NCBI RefSeq assembly: GCF_001590605.1
Contig: NZ_CP014504.1
Span: forward strand, 4,650,001-4,714,000
Reading direction: 5' to 3'
Source of the DNA: Pedobacter cryoconitis
GTDB taxonomy: Bacteria; Bacteroidota; Bacteroidia; Sphingobacteriales; Sphingobacteriaceae
Length of the DNA: 64,000 nt
Position 1 is the first letter of the stretch, and the number at the start of each line of letters is the position of its first letter. The notes under the pieces are model-generated. The model saw only the letters and a list, made by a program, of their open reading frames with translations. It was not told where the DNA came from and did no database searches. Positions 24,229 through 34,098 of the stretch are shown one piece after another. The position numbers and the translations under genes were made by a program.

Positions 24229-25626
24229 TTATTTTAAACTACCTACCATATCTTCTGGTCTTACCCACTCATCAAACTGCTCACTGGTCAATAGACCCAG
24301 CTCTACAGCAGCTTCACGAAGTGTTTTATTCTCTTTATGCGCTTTTTTAGCAATTTTAGCCGCGTTCTCATAACCGATATGTGGATTAAGCGCTGTAACC
24401 AGCATTAAAGAGTTTTCCAGATGTTTTTTGATCTCTGGTAAATTTGGTAAAATACCTACTGCACAGTTATCATTGAATGATACACAAGCATCACCAATTA
24501 ATCTTCCCGATTGCAATACATTCGCTGCAATAACAGGTTTGAAGACATTCAGTTCGAAATGACCATTGCTGCCACCAATACCTACAGTTACATCATTACC
24601 CATTACTTGTGCACAAACCATAGTTAATGCTTCTGGTTGCGTAGGATTAACTTTTCCCGGCATAATAGAAGATCCTGGCTCATTGTCAGGGATGATGATC
24701 TCACCAATACCCGAACGTGGACCTGAGCTTAGCATTCTTATGTCGTTACCAACTTTCATTAAAGCCACCGCAGTACGCTTGTAAGCAGCAGATAATTCTA
24801 CCATTGCATCATGTGCAGCCAGTGCCTCAAACTTATTTGGTGCTGTTACAAATGGTAAACCTGTAAGTTCCGCAATTTTGCGGGCAACCAGTACATCATA
24901 TCCATTTGGAGTATTCAATCCTGTTCCTACTGCTGTACCACCTAAAGCCAATTCAGTGATCATCACCAAGGAATTCTTAACTGCCCTGATACTATTTGTG
25001 ATTTGCTGCGCATAACCTGAAAACTCCTGACCCAACGTTAATGGAGTTGCATCCATAAAGTGAGTTCTTCCTGTTTTCACGATCTGTGCAAACTCAACCG
25101 CTTTGGCTTTTAAAGTTTTTTCCAGTTTTTCTAAACCTGGTATAGTGATTTCTACAGCTTGTTTATATGCTGCAATGTGCATAGCTGTAGGATAAGTATC
25201 ATTTGAAGATTGTGATTTATTGACATCATCATTCGGATGAAGAATTTTCTTCTCATCTTCCAGGCTGCCACCGTTCATTACGTGTGCACGGTTTGCAATC
25301 ACTTCATTGGAGTTCATGTTGCTCTGGGTTCCGGAACCTGTTTGCCAGATTACCAGAGGGAACTGATCGTCTAAAGTTCCTGCGATTACTTCGTCGCATG
25401 CCTTAGCAATCCATTCTGCTTTATCACTTGCAAGCACACCAAGTTCTTGATTGGCCAGCGCCGCAGCTTTTTTGAGATAACCAAAAGCATGGATAATCTC
25501 TTTTGGCATTGAAGCCTCAGGACCAATTTTAAAATTATTACGTGAACGTTCAGTTTGTGCTCCCCAATACTTATCAGCAGGGACCTGCACTTCGCCCATG
25601 GTGTCGTGTTCGGTTCTAAAATTCAT
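24229..25626 (-). CDS. fumC: Fumarate hydratase, class II
   Basis: A 465-residue iron-independent fumarase that interconverts fumarate and L-malate in the TCA cycle. The superfamily signature GSSIMPGKVNP is present with its catalytic Ser. Further marks are TGSGTQSNMNSNEVIANRA and the TGRTHFMDATPL region. Length and motifs match the FumC homotetramer. It heads a leftward run of five tightly packed genes (lipoprotein, S1/P1 nuclease, LMW-PTP, DUF1543). A TATTTTTG box at 25643-25650 is a -7-like match without a -33. Confidence 0.97.
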   Translation of the reverse strand: MNFRTEHDTMGEVQVPADKYWGAQTERSRNNFKIGPEASMPKEIIHAFGYLKKAAALANQELGVLASDKAEWIAKACDEVIAGTLDDQFPLVIWQTGSGTQSNMNSNEVIANRAHVMNGGSLEDEKKILHPNDDVNKSQSSNDTYPTAMHIAAYKQAVEITIPGLEKLEKTLKAKAVEFAQIVKTGRTHFMDATPLTLGQEFSGYAQQITNSIRAVKNSLVMITELALGGTAVGTGLNTPNGYDVLVARKIAELTGLPFVTAPNKFEALAAHDAMVELSAAYKRTAVALMKVGNDIRMLSSGPRSGIGEIIIPDNEPGSSIMPGKVNPTQPEALTMVCAQVMGNDVTVGIGGSNGHFELNVFKPVIAANVLQSGRLIGDACVSFNDNCAVGILPNLPEIKKHLENSLMLVTALNPHIGYENAAKIAKKAHKENKTLREAAVELGLLTSEQFDEWVRPEDMVGSLK

Positions 25627-25763
25627 TTCTTTTATTTTTTTTCAAAAATAAGCTTTTATCTCTATAGAAGAATGTAAAGTATATGATAATGTTTAAAACT
25701 CTTTTACGTTTAAAGGCTTAATATTGTTTATTTTTCAGCCTTCAAAAAAGACTAATCTAATTC

Positions 25764-26972
25764 ATGACTTACCGTACCTTTTTTCCCGTGGCTTTACTAG
25801 CCACTTTTCTCATCAGTGCCTGTTCGCATACTAATAAAAAACATCCGGATCCAAAGATCAGAACCGTAAATGATGATAAAGCGGATAGCCTCCTCATTTC
25901 ATATGACCCGGCTAAAGGAGACAAATGGATCGCTAATTTTGTAGACAACCTGCATAAGAAATTTGGATTTAACGGAAACATGCTCGTTGCCAAAGACGGT
26001 AAAATAATTTACGAAAAAGCTATCGGATGGGCCGATTACCTTCACCGTGACAGTTTAAAGATCAATTCTGAATTTGAACTGGCCTCTATTACCAAAACAT
26101 TTACGGGAGTTGCTATCATGCAGCTGGTGGAACAGGGTAAACTTAAATTAACAGATAATGTTAAACAATTTTATCCTAACTTTCCTTATGAGGATATCAC
26201 TGTAAAGCTATTGCTTACCCATCGCAGCGGAATGATGAATTATGTATATTTCAGCGATGGCGTATGGAAAGATAAAAAGAAACCGATGAGTAACGTCGAC
26301 GTAATGAACCTCATTGCACAATACAAGCCGAACCGTTATGCTAAACCAGATACAAGATTCCATTACAACAACTCCAATTTCATGGTGCTTGGTGCTATTA
26401 TTGAGAAGGTAACTGGTAAAAAATATTCAGATTATATGATGGAATATGTTTTTAAACCTGCGGGTATGAAACATACACATGTATATTCTACCACTGCTTA
26501 TTCTAAAATACCTGTTGATGTGGTTGGTCATGACCGTACCTGGAAATACTCGGTAGTACAGAATTTCCTGGATGGGCCTGTAGGTGACAAAGGTATCTAC
26601 AGTACAATTCATGACCTTGTTTTATATGACAATGCCCTGAAAAAAGGCAGGTTATTAAAACAATCCAGTCTTGACTCAGCCTATACAGGTCATAATAAAG
26701 CGATCAATGGCCACTTTAACTATGGTTACGGATGGAGAATGTATGATGGAGAAAATGGCCGTAAAGTAGTTTATCACACTGGCTGGTGGCATGGCTTCCG
26801 CCACATTTATGTGCGCGATGTACAAAAGAATATTGTAATTATTTTCCTGGGCAACCTGACTAATGGAAGTCTGATGCATCTTGATGATCTTTACAAACAT
26901 CTGGGTGTTCCGGTGATCAGAAAAGGTGCCTATACAGGAACCGGCTCTATGCCAGGTAGTGATGAAGATTAA
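25764..26972 (+). CDS. Serine hydrolase of the beta-lactamase (class C / DD-peptidase) family, lipoprotein
   Basis: A 402-residue protein with the lipobox LISAC (Cys20) and a beta-lactamase-fold domain. The active-site SxxK is Ser108-Lys111 in ASITKTF, and YxN is Tyr201-Asn203 in HYNNSNF. A third motif region of the HTG type is present as YHTGWWHGF. Such proteins can be DD-peptidases, esterases or D-amino-acid hydrolases; true beta-lactam resistance cannot be claimed. It is monocistronic, converging with recG across 12 bp and without a clear terminator. Confidence 0.88.
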   Translation: MTYRTFFPVALLATFLISACSHTNKKHPDPKIRTVNDDKADSLLISYDPAKGDKWIANFVDNLHKKFGFNGNMLVAKDGKIIYEKAIGWADYLHRDSLKINSEFELASITKTFTGVAIMQLVEQGKLKLTDNVKQFYPNFPYEDITVKLLLTHRSGMMNYVYFSDGVWKDKKKPMSNVDVMNLIAQYKPNRYAKPDTRFHYNNSNFMVLGAIIEKVTGKKYSDYMMEYVFKPAGMKHTHVYSTTAYSKIPVDVVGHDRTWKYSVVQNFLDGPVGDKGIYSTIHDLVLYDNALKKGRLLKQSSLDSAYTGHNKAINGHFNYGYGWRMYDGENGRKVVYHTGWWHGFRHIYVRDVQKNIVIIFLGNLTNGSLMHLDDLYKHLGVPVIRKGAYTGTGSMPGSDED

Positions 26973-26984
26973 GAAAATCTGATT

Positions 26985-29090
26985 CTAGGATATTTTATCC
27001 AAAGCGATCCCTCTGCTTTTTTTATCGACAAAACGCTTCAGTAAAGCATTTTCCGGTAAAGAAAGCGTAGGGTCTTGCTGAAAAATCTCAATCACAGTAT
27101 TTCTTGCCTCTTGTAAGATCTGCTGATCTTTCACTAAATCTGCCAGTTTCAGATCCAGCACCCCGCTTTGCATGGTACCAGACAAATCTCCGGGCCCGCG
27201 CAACTCCAGGTCAATCTCTGAAATTTCAAACCCATTATTGGTCATCACCATAGTTTCCAAACGCTTTCTGCCTTCTCTGCTTAACTTTTCTCCCGACATC
27301 AGGATACAAAAAGACTGCTCTGCACCTCTGCCCACTCTACCACGCAGCTGATGTAACTGCGATAATCCAAACCTTTCCGCATTCTCTATGATCATTACAG
27401 AAGCATTAGGAACATTTACACCAACCTCTATAACGGTCGTAGCTACCATGATTTGCGTTTGACCGTCTATAAACCGCTGCATCTCATATTGCTTATCCTT
27501 ATTAGGCATTTGCCCATGAACAATACTAATCTGAAAATCTGGTAAAGGAAATTGATAACGCATTTGTTCTATACCAGCTTCCAGATGAAGTAAATCCAGC
27601 TTTTCACTCTCTTTAATTAGTGGATAAACCACATAAACCTGCCTGCCTTTGGCAATCTCAGTTTTCATGAAGCCAAACATCCTTAGTCGTTGCCCTTCCA
27701 CCAAATGTTTAGTTTCAATGGGCTTTCTTCCCGCAGGAAGTTCATCAATCATAGAAACATCCAGATCCCCGTATAAGGTCATAGCCAGTGTTCTCGGAAT
27801 CGGTGTGGCAGTCATCACCAGGATATGAGGGGGTGTACTATTTTTACGCCAAAGCTTGGCTCTCTGCTCCACTCCAAAACGATGCTGTTCATCAATAACT
27901 ACCAGGCCGAGATTTTTGAAAACTACTTTATCTTCAATCAGCGCATGTGTGCCGACCAGGATATCTATTTCTCCAGCCTCTAATTGTTGATGTAAAAGTA
28001 TTCTTTGTTTCTTAGTCGTATTACCAGTTAAGATATCGACCTTAATTAGTCTTCCATCCAGTAAAGAGGCGATAGAATGATAATGCTGACGTGCCAGAAT
28101 TTCGGTTGGAGCCATCATACAAGCCTGATAACCGTTGTCATTGGCCAGCAGCATACTCATTAAAGCCACCACTGTTTTTCCACTTCCTACATCGCCCTGT
28201 ACCAGTCTGTTCATCTGAATACCGCGTTGTGTGTCCAACCTTATTTCTTTGATCACCCGTTTCTGAGCACCAGTGAGTTCAAAGGGCAGAATATCCTTAT
28301 AAAAAGTATTCACCCTTTTCCCAACCGTACTAAACAGGTGTCCTTTGAACTTGAGTTCTCTGAATTGTTTATTACTTAATAATTGAAGCTGAATAAAAAA
28401 TAATTCTTCAAACTTCAATCTGCGCTGTGCATTTTGCAAAGCAATTGTATCTTTTGGAAAGTGGATATTTAATAAGGCTTCCTTGCGGTTAACCATCCGG
28501 TATTTATCCAGAATATAAGCAGGGATTGTTTCTCTGATTTCCTGCAGGCACTGTTCAATAACCAAGGCCTGCATCTTCTGGATTCCTTTACTATCCAGCG
28601 AAAATTTCTTCAGCTTTTCTGTAGAGTTGTAAACAGGCTGTAAGGTCAGGTTCCCTGTCAAAGTAGCTGGTCTGGGATAACTCTCCATTTCGGGGTGAGA
28701 AATGCTGTAAGAACTATTAAAAACAGTCGGCTTGCCAAAAGCGATATAGACTTTGCCACGCATCACATTTTCATCTACCCATTTTAAACTTTGAAACCAA
28801 ACCAGTTCAATAGTTCCGGTTTCATCTGTCAATCTGGCTACAATTCTTTTTTTATGTTTTTCCCCAATAGTTTCCTTTCCGGTAATGCGTCCTAGAATCT
28901 GAACGTAGGGTAAATCAGCATCAAGCTCATTTATTTTATAAAAACGCGTTCTGTCGATATACCGGAACGGATAACAACCCAGCAAGTCGGCATAAGTATA
29001 TATACCTAATTCTTTCTGTAAAATTTCAGCACGCTTAGGGCCTACTCCTTTCAAAAACTCAATCGTTGTATCTAAATCAGAAGCAAACAA
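26985..29090 (-). CDS. recG: ATP-dependent DNA helicase RecG
   Basis: A 701-residue RecG, which remodels stalled forks and branched DNA. The N-terminal wedge region holds LKGVGPKRAEIL and an OB fold (VQILGRITGKE). The helicase core has Walker A GDVGSGKT, the DEQH box in VIDEQHRFG, TATPIPRTLAMT, and the C-terminal RecG/Mfd marks QLHQLRGRVGRG. Length is normal for the family. It is the third gene of ridA-transporter-recG, 11 bp after the transporter gene. Confidence 0.96.
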   Translation of the reverse strand: MFASDLDTTIEFLKGVGPKRAEILQKELGIYTYADLLGCYPFRYIDRTRFYKINELDADLPYVQILGRITGKETIGEKHKKRIVARLTDETGTIELVWFQSLKWVDENVMRGKVYIAFGKPTVFNSSYSISHPEMESYPRPATLTGNLTLQPVYNSTEKLKKFSLDSKGIQKMQALVIEQCLQEIRETIPAYILDKYRMVNRKEALLNIHFPKDTIALQNAQRRLKFEELFFIQLQLLSNKQFRELKFKGHLFSTVGKRVNTFYKDILPFELTGAQKRVIKEIRLDTQRGIQMNRLVQGDVGSGKTVVALMSMLLANDNGYQACMMAPTEILARQHYHSIASLLDGRLIKVDILTGNTTKKQRILLHQQLEAGEIDILVGTHALIEDKVVFKNLGLVVIDEQHRFGVEQRAKLWRKNSTPPHILVMTATPIPRTLAMTLYGDLDVSMIDELPAGRKPIETKHLVEGQRLRMFGFMKTEIAKGRQVYVVYPLIKESEKLDLLHLEAGIEQMRYQFPLPDFQISIVHGQMPNKDKQYEMQRFIDGQTQIMVATTVIEVGVNVPNASVMIIENAERFGLSQLHQLRGRVGRGAEQSFCILMSGEKLSREGRKRLETMVMTNNGFEISEIDLELRGPGDLSGTMQSGVLDLKLADLVKDQQILQEARNTVIEIFQQDPTLSLPENALLKRFVDKKSRGIALDKIS

Positions 29091-29101
29091 GTTGTTAGTA
29101 A

Positions 29102-30034
29102 TTAAATATTAGATATTTTTTTAGCAATAAATATAGTGCTGATCAAATTCCAGTTAAACAAAATTACTGAAAATAATAACAGCGCATAAGCATAAACCTG
29201 ATGGACATCAATCGCCTCACCAAAATAAAACACGGCAATAGCGAAGGCAATGATAGGATTGATATAAATCAGAATTCCCAGCGTAGAAGAAGGGATACCA
29301 ATTAGTGCGTAAAGGCTTAAGAACAAGGGGATAATTGTAAATACAATAGCGATAATCAGAATATGTATCCAGAACCAGCTGTGCTGCGGAAACCCATTAT
29401 ACTGGTAAAGGAAAAAAGGGAGCAAAATTATACAGGCTACTAAAAACTGAACAGCCAGTACATTGAGTTTATCAATTCCCTGCATTTTTCTCTGAATGAC
29501 CAGGTAGCCAGCATAAAATACGGCAATCACGACCGACCATATTACATCTCTGAATGAGCCAGTAGCTAAAAACACGACACTAATCAGTGCAACTACTAAC
29601 GAAATAAGTTTTAAGGTCGATAATTGCTCTTTAAGGATTATAAAGCCACCAAAAGCTGTCAATAATGGACATACCATATAAGCGAATGCCGCAGAAGTAA
29701 GACTGACATTGTTGACAGCATAGATAAAAGTATACCAATTGAGCGTCAGGAATACCGTTGCACAAAGGATTTGCCACAAATAAGTAATCCGCTGCTTTTT
29801 AGTTACAGCTTTTACATAAGCAATATCCACAGTCAGTTGCTTTCTCCTGAAAAGGAGGATTACTGTCCAGATCAAAATCAGGGAGGTAAATATACGATAG
29901 TACAAAATCTCGTCAGACGGGAAGCCTTTAATATTTCTTAAAGGAATAGCAAAGCATCCCCAAATTACAAAGGGGATGAATCCTGCCAGCAGGTAACGCA
30001 CATTCGACCCCGCCAATTTATCCTTTATAAGCAA
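29102..30034 (-). CDS. EamA-family transporter, RarD-like
   Basis: A 310-residue inner-membrane protein with about ten transmembrane helices in two EamA repeats. RarD-like marks are FVIWGCFAIPLRNIKG, SDEILYYRIFTSL and LNWYTFIYAVNNVSLTSAAF. It is a drug/metabolite superfamily carrier; the substrate cannot be inferred, and the RarD name does not imply chloramphenicol transport. The start overlaps the ridA end by 17 bp, so the genes are coupled. Confidence 0.88.
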   Translation of the reverse strand: MLIKDKLAGSNVRYLLAGFIPFVIWGCFAIPLRNIKGFPSDEILYYRIFTSLILIWTVILLFRRKQLTVDIAYVKAVTKKQRITYLWQILCATVFLTLNWYTFIYAVNNVSLTSAAFAYMVCPLLTAFGGFIILKEQLSTLKLISLVVALISVVFLATGSFRDVIWSVVIAVFYAGYLVIQRKMQGIDKLNVLAVQFLVACIILLPFFLYQYNGFPQHSWFWIHILIIAIVFTIIPLFLSLYALIGIPSSTLGILIYINPIIAFAIAVFYFGEAIDVHQVYAYALLLFSVILFNWNLISTIFIAKKISNI

Positions 30035-30398
30035 TTACTGAGATTTCCACATTCACCCCTTTAGGCAATCCTTTTACAGCTACAGTTTCACGTGCAGGAA
30101 AGTCAGACTCAAAGTAAGATCCATAGACTTCATTTACCTCTGCAAATAAGTCCATATCCGACAAAAATATGGTTGATTTAAGGATATGAGTAAATTCAAA
30201 ACCCGCTTCCAGCAATACTGCATTCAGGTTACGCATTACTTGTTCAGTTTCATCTTTAATAGAAGACTGTGTAAGTTCTCCTGTTGCAGGGTTAATTGGG
30301 ATTTGTCCGGATACGTATAGAAATCCATTAGCTAATACAGCCTGGCTATAAGGGCCTATCGGAGCTGGTGCATTCGAGGTATTGATAATTGTCTTCAT
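30018..30398 (-). CDS. ridA: RidA-family 2-iminobutanoate/2-iminopropanoate deaminase
   Basis: A 126-residue member of the YjgF/YER057c/UK114 family. It hydrolyses reactive enamine/imine intermediates from PLP enzymes to 2-keto acids. The catalytic Arg is Arg103 in FPARETVAV; APAPIGPYSQA and GQIPINPATGEL are also typical. It is the first gene of the leftward ridA-transporter-recG unit. Confidence 0.93.
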   Translation of the reverse strand: MKTIINTSNAPAPIGPYSQAVLANGFLYVSGQIPINPATGELTQSSIKDETEQVMRNLNAVLLEAGFEFTHILKSTIFLSDMDLFAEVNEVYGSYFESDFPARETVAVKGLPKGVNVEISVIAYKG

Positions 30399-30435
30399 TA
30401 TTTATATCCAGTGTAAAAGTTTCAGGGTAATTCCA

Positions 30436-30576
30436 ATGATAAAAATTGAGATAGCAAGCGCATTAATGACATGCATGATTTTGATGTCAATACTAGTTGG
30501 CCTGTTCGGGTCTTTTTTTCTAAAAAAGTACATAACACAAATGTATAAAATCCAGCGCATAAAAAAAGGGCTCTGA
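30436..30576 (+). CDS. Possible single-helix small protein
   Basis: From the ATG at 30436 (MIKIEIASALM) comes a 46-residue frame with one hydrophobic segment (about residues 7-26) and a basic tail (KKYITQMYKIQRIKKGL). The end lies within the hairpin that terminates the opposite ompA gene, and no promoter is evident. It may be a chance frame; I list it because a signal-anchor layout is visible. Confidence 0.22.
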   Translation: MIKIEIASALMTCMILMSILVGLFGSFFLKKYITQMYKIQRIKKGL

Positions 30577-30593
30577 TAAATCAGAACCCTTTT
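30564..30593 (-). terminator. Terminator of the OmpA-family gene
   Basis: AAAAGGG plus TCTGA (30564-30576, one mismatch) pairs with TCAGA plus CCCTTTT (30581-30593). On the minus strand seven T follow, 20 bp after the ompA stop, so it serves that gene. Confidence 0.75.
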
Positions 30594-30612
30594 CTATGTT
30601 GTTTAAGAAATA

Positions 30613-31959
30613 CTAGTTTCTTGAAGTTTCAACACGACGGTTTTGGATACGACCTTCTTCAGTATCGTTAGAAGCGATTGGATTTGCTTCACCTAAACCT
30701 TTTGTAGCAACTTTGCTAGCACTAACTCCAGAGTTTACTAAGTAAGTTTTTACTGAGTTTGCTCTGTCTTTAGATAATTTCAAGTTGTAAGCAGCAGTAC
30801 CTTCGCTAGAAGCATAACCTTTTACTAAGGCTTTACCATTGCTTTCTTTCAATACAGAAGATAATTTATCTAAAGTAGGGTAAGATTCAGTTTTTAAAAC
30901 TGAAGAGTTGAATTCAAATTGAATAGTTTCGAAACCAGTTGCGTTAGAAGCATTAACTACTGTAGCTGCTGCTGCAACAGGAAGTGGACATCCTGAACCA
31001 TCAACTGCAGTACCAGCAGGAGTTCCTGGGCATTTGTCGAATTGATCAGAAACACCGTCTCCATCGCTATCTTTTTTCAAATCTTCAACAGATTTTTCAA
31101 CGTTAGAAACACGAGTTTTAAGTGCTTCAACTTCTTGACGTAATGAAGGGTCTTTTAACTCATCATACATAATTGCAAGAGGGTTAACCCAGTCAAGGTT
31201 TGGTTTAGCTTTAGAACCTAATGAGAATTCTAATCCAGCATAACCGTATGAGAATTTATCTTTAGTTGTTCCTTTAGCGTAAACTCCGTCAAAGTTATCA
31301 CCGTCAATGAAGTGCATTGTGTAACCTAAGTTAAACGCAACACGGTCAGAAACTTTGAATTTCACACCAGCACCAACTGGGATGTAAGCTTCTTTAACGT
31401 ATTTTTTATCGCGGCTATCACCAGCTTTGTCTTTCCAGTCAGTAACTGCACCACCTACTGAAGTTACTTTAGGAGCATAAGCAACTAAACCGTAACCAAC
31501 AGTAACGAAGAAGTTAACTGAGTTTTCGCGACGTAAGAAATCTACAGTAGCAACATTAACAACACCTCTAATGTCAGCTGCGTAACCGATTTGAGTTTCA
31601 AATCCGGTAACACCACTTGCTTGACCACCTGGTAAGTCTTTGTTTGTACCAGAAACTTTTCCGCGGAAAATGTTACCTTCTAAACCGAAAGCATGACCTA
31701 ATTGTTTTTTCAATGAAACACCGTAACCTAAGTTAACATCTGCATTTTTGAAGTCATTTGATCCACCAATCGCAACGAATGGAGATAAAACACCAGCATT
31801 AACACCAATTGACCAAGTTCTGTACTGGCCTCTTCCACCAAATACTTTGGCTGAAGATGAAGTGGAAGTAGAATCAGTTTGAGCTGAAGCAAGAGTAGTA
31901 ACACCCATTACAGCAACAAAAGAAACTGCTAAACCCTTCTTTAAAGTAGAGTAATTCAT
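30613..31959 (-). CDS. OmpA-family outer-membrane protein
   Basis: A 448-residue protein. A signal peptide (1-26, ending ASAQT) is followed by an N-terminal eight-stranded beta-barrel-like region (about 40-255, YRTWSIGVNAGVLSPF onward). Then comes a coiled-coil-prone linker (LRQEVEALKTRVSNVEKSVEDL), a thrombospondin type 3 calcium repeat (DSDGDGVSDQFDKCPGTPAG), and a C-terminal OmpA peptidoglycan-binding domain (FEFNSSVL to GRIQNRRVE). It anchors the outer membrane to the wall and is probably abundant, since codon use looks biased to a few codons and a promoter matches well. Confidence 0.93.
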   Translation of the reverse strand: MNYSTLKKGLAVSFVAVMGVTTLASAQTDSTSTSSSAKVFGGRGQYRTWSIGVNAGVLSPFVAIGGSNDFKNADVNLGYGVSLKKQLGHAFGLEGNIFRGKVSGTNKDLPGGQASGVTGFETQIGYAADIRGVVNVATVDFLRRENSVNFFVTVGYGLVAYAPKVTSVGGAVTDWKDKAGDSRDKKYVKEAYIPVGAGVKFKVSDRVAFNLGYTMHFIDGDNFDGVYAKGTTKDKFSYGYAGLEFSLGSKAKPNLDWVNPLAIMYDELKDPSLRQEVEALKTRVSNVEKSVEDLKKDSDGDGVSDQFDKCPGTPAGTAVDGSGCPLPVAAAATVVNASNATGFETIQFEFNSSVLKTESYPTLDKLSSVLKESNGKALVKGYASSEGTAAYNLKLSKDRANSVKTYLVNSGVSASKVATKGLGEANPIASNDTEEGRIQNRRVETSRN

Positions 31960-32014
31960 AATTTTTCTTTTTTAAGGTTAAACAAATTTAAAAATGTATA
32001 ATTTTTTTGTGTAG

Positions 32015-32045
32015 CAAAATTAAACAAATTTTTAATTCTCACAAG
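32015..32045 (-). promoter_or_regulatory. Promoter of the OmpA-family gene
   Basis: On the minus strand a TTG (32042-32044), a 19-bp spacer and TAATTTTG (32015-32022) match the Bacteroidota -33/-7 pair. The start point near 32009 gives a leader of about 50 nt, which is AT-rich. Confidence 0.5.
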
Positions 32046-32128
32046 GTATATACAAACTCCGTTCCAATTTTAGCAAATTTTAGGAATTCGATATATTTCC
32101 CTTTATTTGCCTACAGATAAAGCTGAAT

Positions 32129-33427
32129 ATGAAATATCAGAATATAGAAAACAAGCTGTTTATTAACCACAGAAAAAACTTCAATAAACACCTCAAAAAC
32201 AACTCATTAGCTATATTAAATTCTAATGATGAGTTCCCGAGAAGTGGCGATCAGAATTTTCTTTTCAAACAAAATTGTGACTTGTTTTATCTCTCTGGCA
32301 TAGACCAGGAAGACACTGTTCTCTTACTTTATCCTGATTGTCCTAATCCATTATATAGAGAAGTCCTGTTTTTAAGACAGACAAATGAGCATATTAAAGT
32401 GTGGGAAGGGCATAAATATACTAAAGCAATGGCAGAAAGCGCTTCTGGTATAAAAAACATATACTGGATAGCCGATTTTGATAATATTCTTCACAGCATT
32501 ATAACTTATGCGGAGCATATTTATCTGAATACGAATGAAAATGATAATAAAGCATATACCGTAGCTTACCGCGATATCCGTTTTATCGGAGAGATGAAAG
32601 CTAAATATCCATTACATCATTACGAAAGGGCAGCGCCAATTATGCGTCAGCTGAGGGAAACAAAATCTGAAGGAGAAGTTCAGTTGGTCCAAAAAGCATG
32701 TGACATCACCAGAGACGCTTTTATACGGGTTCTTAAATTTACTAAGCCAGAAGTGACTGAATATGAAATCGAAGCAGAGATTATACATGAATTTATCCGT
32801 CAGCAAGCTACCGGGCATGCCTACCCTCCGATAATTGCATCCGGCAACAACGCAAATATCCTTCATTACGGCGACAATAATCAAATTTGTAAAGATAACG
32901 AAGTGATCCTGATGGATTTTGGTGCAGAATATGCAAACTACAATGCAGACTTATCCCGTACCATTCCTGTAAACGGCAAGTTTACACCAAGACAAAAAAG
33001 TGTCTACAAAGCTGTGCAGCATGTGCTGCAGGAATCCATAAAACTAATGAAGCCTGGCATTTTGGGAAGTGATTATAATCAACAGACAGGTGAGCTCATG
33101 ACTGAACAGCTGGTTGGGCTGAAACTCATCTCGATGGAGGAAGTGAAGAATCAAAATCCAGGATATCCAGCTTACAAGAAATATTTTATGCACGGTATCA
33201 GCCATCACCTCGGGCTTGATGTCCATGACTTTGCCAACCGCTATATCCCTTTCCAAGAAGGAAACCTCCTGACCTGTGAACCTGGAATCTATATTCCTGC
33301 AGAAGGATTTGGTATCAGGCTGGAAAACAATATAGTGCTTACTGCAGATGGAAACATCGACTTAATGGCTAATACTCCAATTGAAGCTGAAGAAATAGAA
33401 GAAATTATGAACAGCTCAACCTTATAA
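32129..33427 (+). CDS. Aminopeptidase P family metallopeptidase (M24B)
   Basis: A 432-residue Xaa-Pro aminopeptidase-like enzyme that removes an N-terminal residue before proline. The N-terminal creatinase/prolidase domain (about 1-170) holds SGDQNFLFKQNCDLFYLSGI. The pita-bread catalytic domain shows the metal ligands Asp in MDFGAEY and NADLSRTIP, His in HGISHHLGLDVHD, Glu in CEPGIYIP and Glu in IRLENN. No signal peptide. A GT32 gene begins 6 bp after its stop and probably shares the transcript. Confidence 0.93.
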   Translation: MKYQNIENKLFINHRKNFNKHLKNNSLAILNSNDEFPRSGDQNFLFKQNCDLFYLSGIDQEDTVLLLYPDCPNPLYREVLFLRQTNEHIKVWEGHKYTKAMAESASGIKNIYWIADFDNILHSIITYAEHIYLNTNENDNKAYTVAYRDIRFIGEMKAKYPLHHYERAAPIMRQLRETKSEGEVQLVQKACDITRDAFIRVLKFTKPEVTEYEIEAEIIHEFIRQQATGHAYPPIIASGNNANILHYGDNNQICKDNEVILMDFGAEYANYNADLSRTIPVNGKFTPRQKSVYKAVQHVLQESIKLMKPGILGSDYNQQTGELMTEQLVGLKLISMEEVKNQNPGYPAYKKYFMHGISHHLGLDVHDFANRYIPFQEGNLLTCEPGIYIPAEGFGIRLENNIVLTADGNIDLMANTPIEAEEIEEIMNSSTL

Positions 33428-33433
33428 GAAAAC

Positions 33434-34090
33434 ATGTCAATACCAAAAATCATACACCAGACCTTCAAAACGTCTAAATTACCCTTATTGACCCGATGGC
33501 ACATCGCCCGGTTCAGGAAGAAAAATCCTGACTATACTTATGAATTTTATGACGACCAGCGAATTGAGGCCTTCCTGGCCCACGAATATGGTGCAGAGGT
33601 CTTATCACTTTATAAAAAGATAAATATAGGAGCGGCCAAAGCAGATTTTTTCCGTTATGCGGTCCTCTATAAGAAAGGTGGGGTCTACGTAGATATTGAC
33701 AGTGGTATAAACGGAAGCCTGAATCAATTCATTGAGCCTGGCGATGCCGCAATCATCACCAGGGAAGGAAATCCTGATTTATTTGCACAATGGGCATTAA
33801 TTTATAGTCCTGAACATCCATTCTTAAAAAGAACAATGGAAATGGTTCTTGAAAATATCCGTCAGAACAAATATCCGCATGATGTCCATCAAATGACCGG
33901 GCCTACTGTTTATACCCAAGCTATTTTGGAATCTTTAAAAGACAATCCTGAAATCCCGCACCGCATATTAGGCACAGATTATAATGGCTATTTAAAAGTA
34001 AAATATAAGCTCGGAAAGTTTTTCTTATATGAAAGAGGTGATCATTGGAAAAAAAAGCAACTCACTACTCCTGTACTCAAACAGGAGTAA
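33434..34090 (+). CDS. GT32-type glycosyltransferase
   Basis: A 218-residue enzyme with the sugar-binding DXD region of the GT32 (capsular/OCH1-like) family. It starts IPKIIHQTFKTSKLP and then has AAKADFFRYAVLYKKGGVYVDIDS with the D87-I-D89 metal motif. It transfers a sugar (often mannose or galactose, donor not evident here) to a glycan. It lies 6 bp after the aminopeptidase gene, an uncommon partner. It converges with meaB across 8 bp. Confidence 0.85.
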   Translation: MSIPKIIHQTFKTSKLPLLTRWHIARFRKKNPDYTYEFYDDQRIEAFLAHEYGAEVLSLYKKINIGAAKADFFRYAVLYKKGGVYVDIDSGINGSLNQFIEPGDAAIITREGNPDLFAQWALIYSPEHPFLKRTMEMVLENIRQNKYPHDVHQMTGPTVYTQAILESLKDNPEIPHRILGTDYNGYLKVKYKLGKFFLYERGDHWKKKQLTTPVLKQE

Positions 34091-34098
34091 TTCTGCAA

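Noticed and set aside
25764..26972. Beta-lactam resistance gene
   Set aside because: The SxxK/YxN fold is shared by DD-peptidases and esterases, and nothing shows drug hydrolysis.
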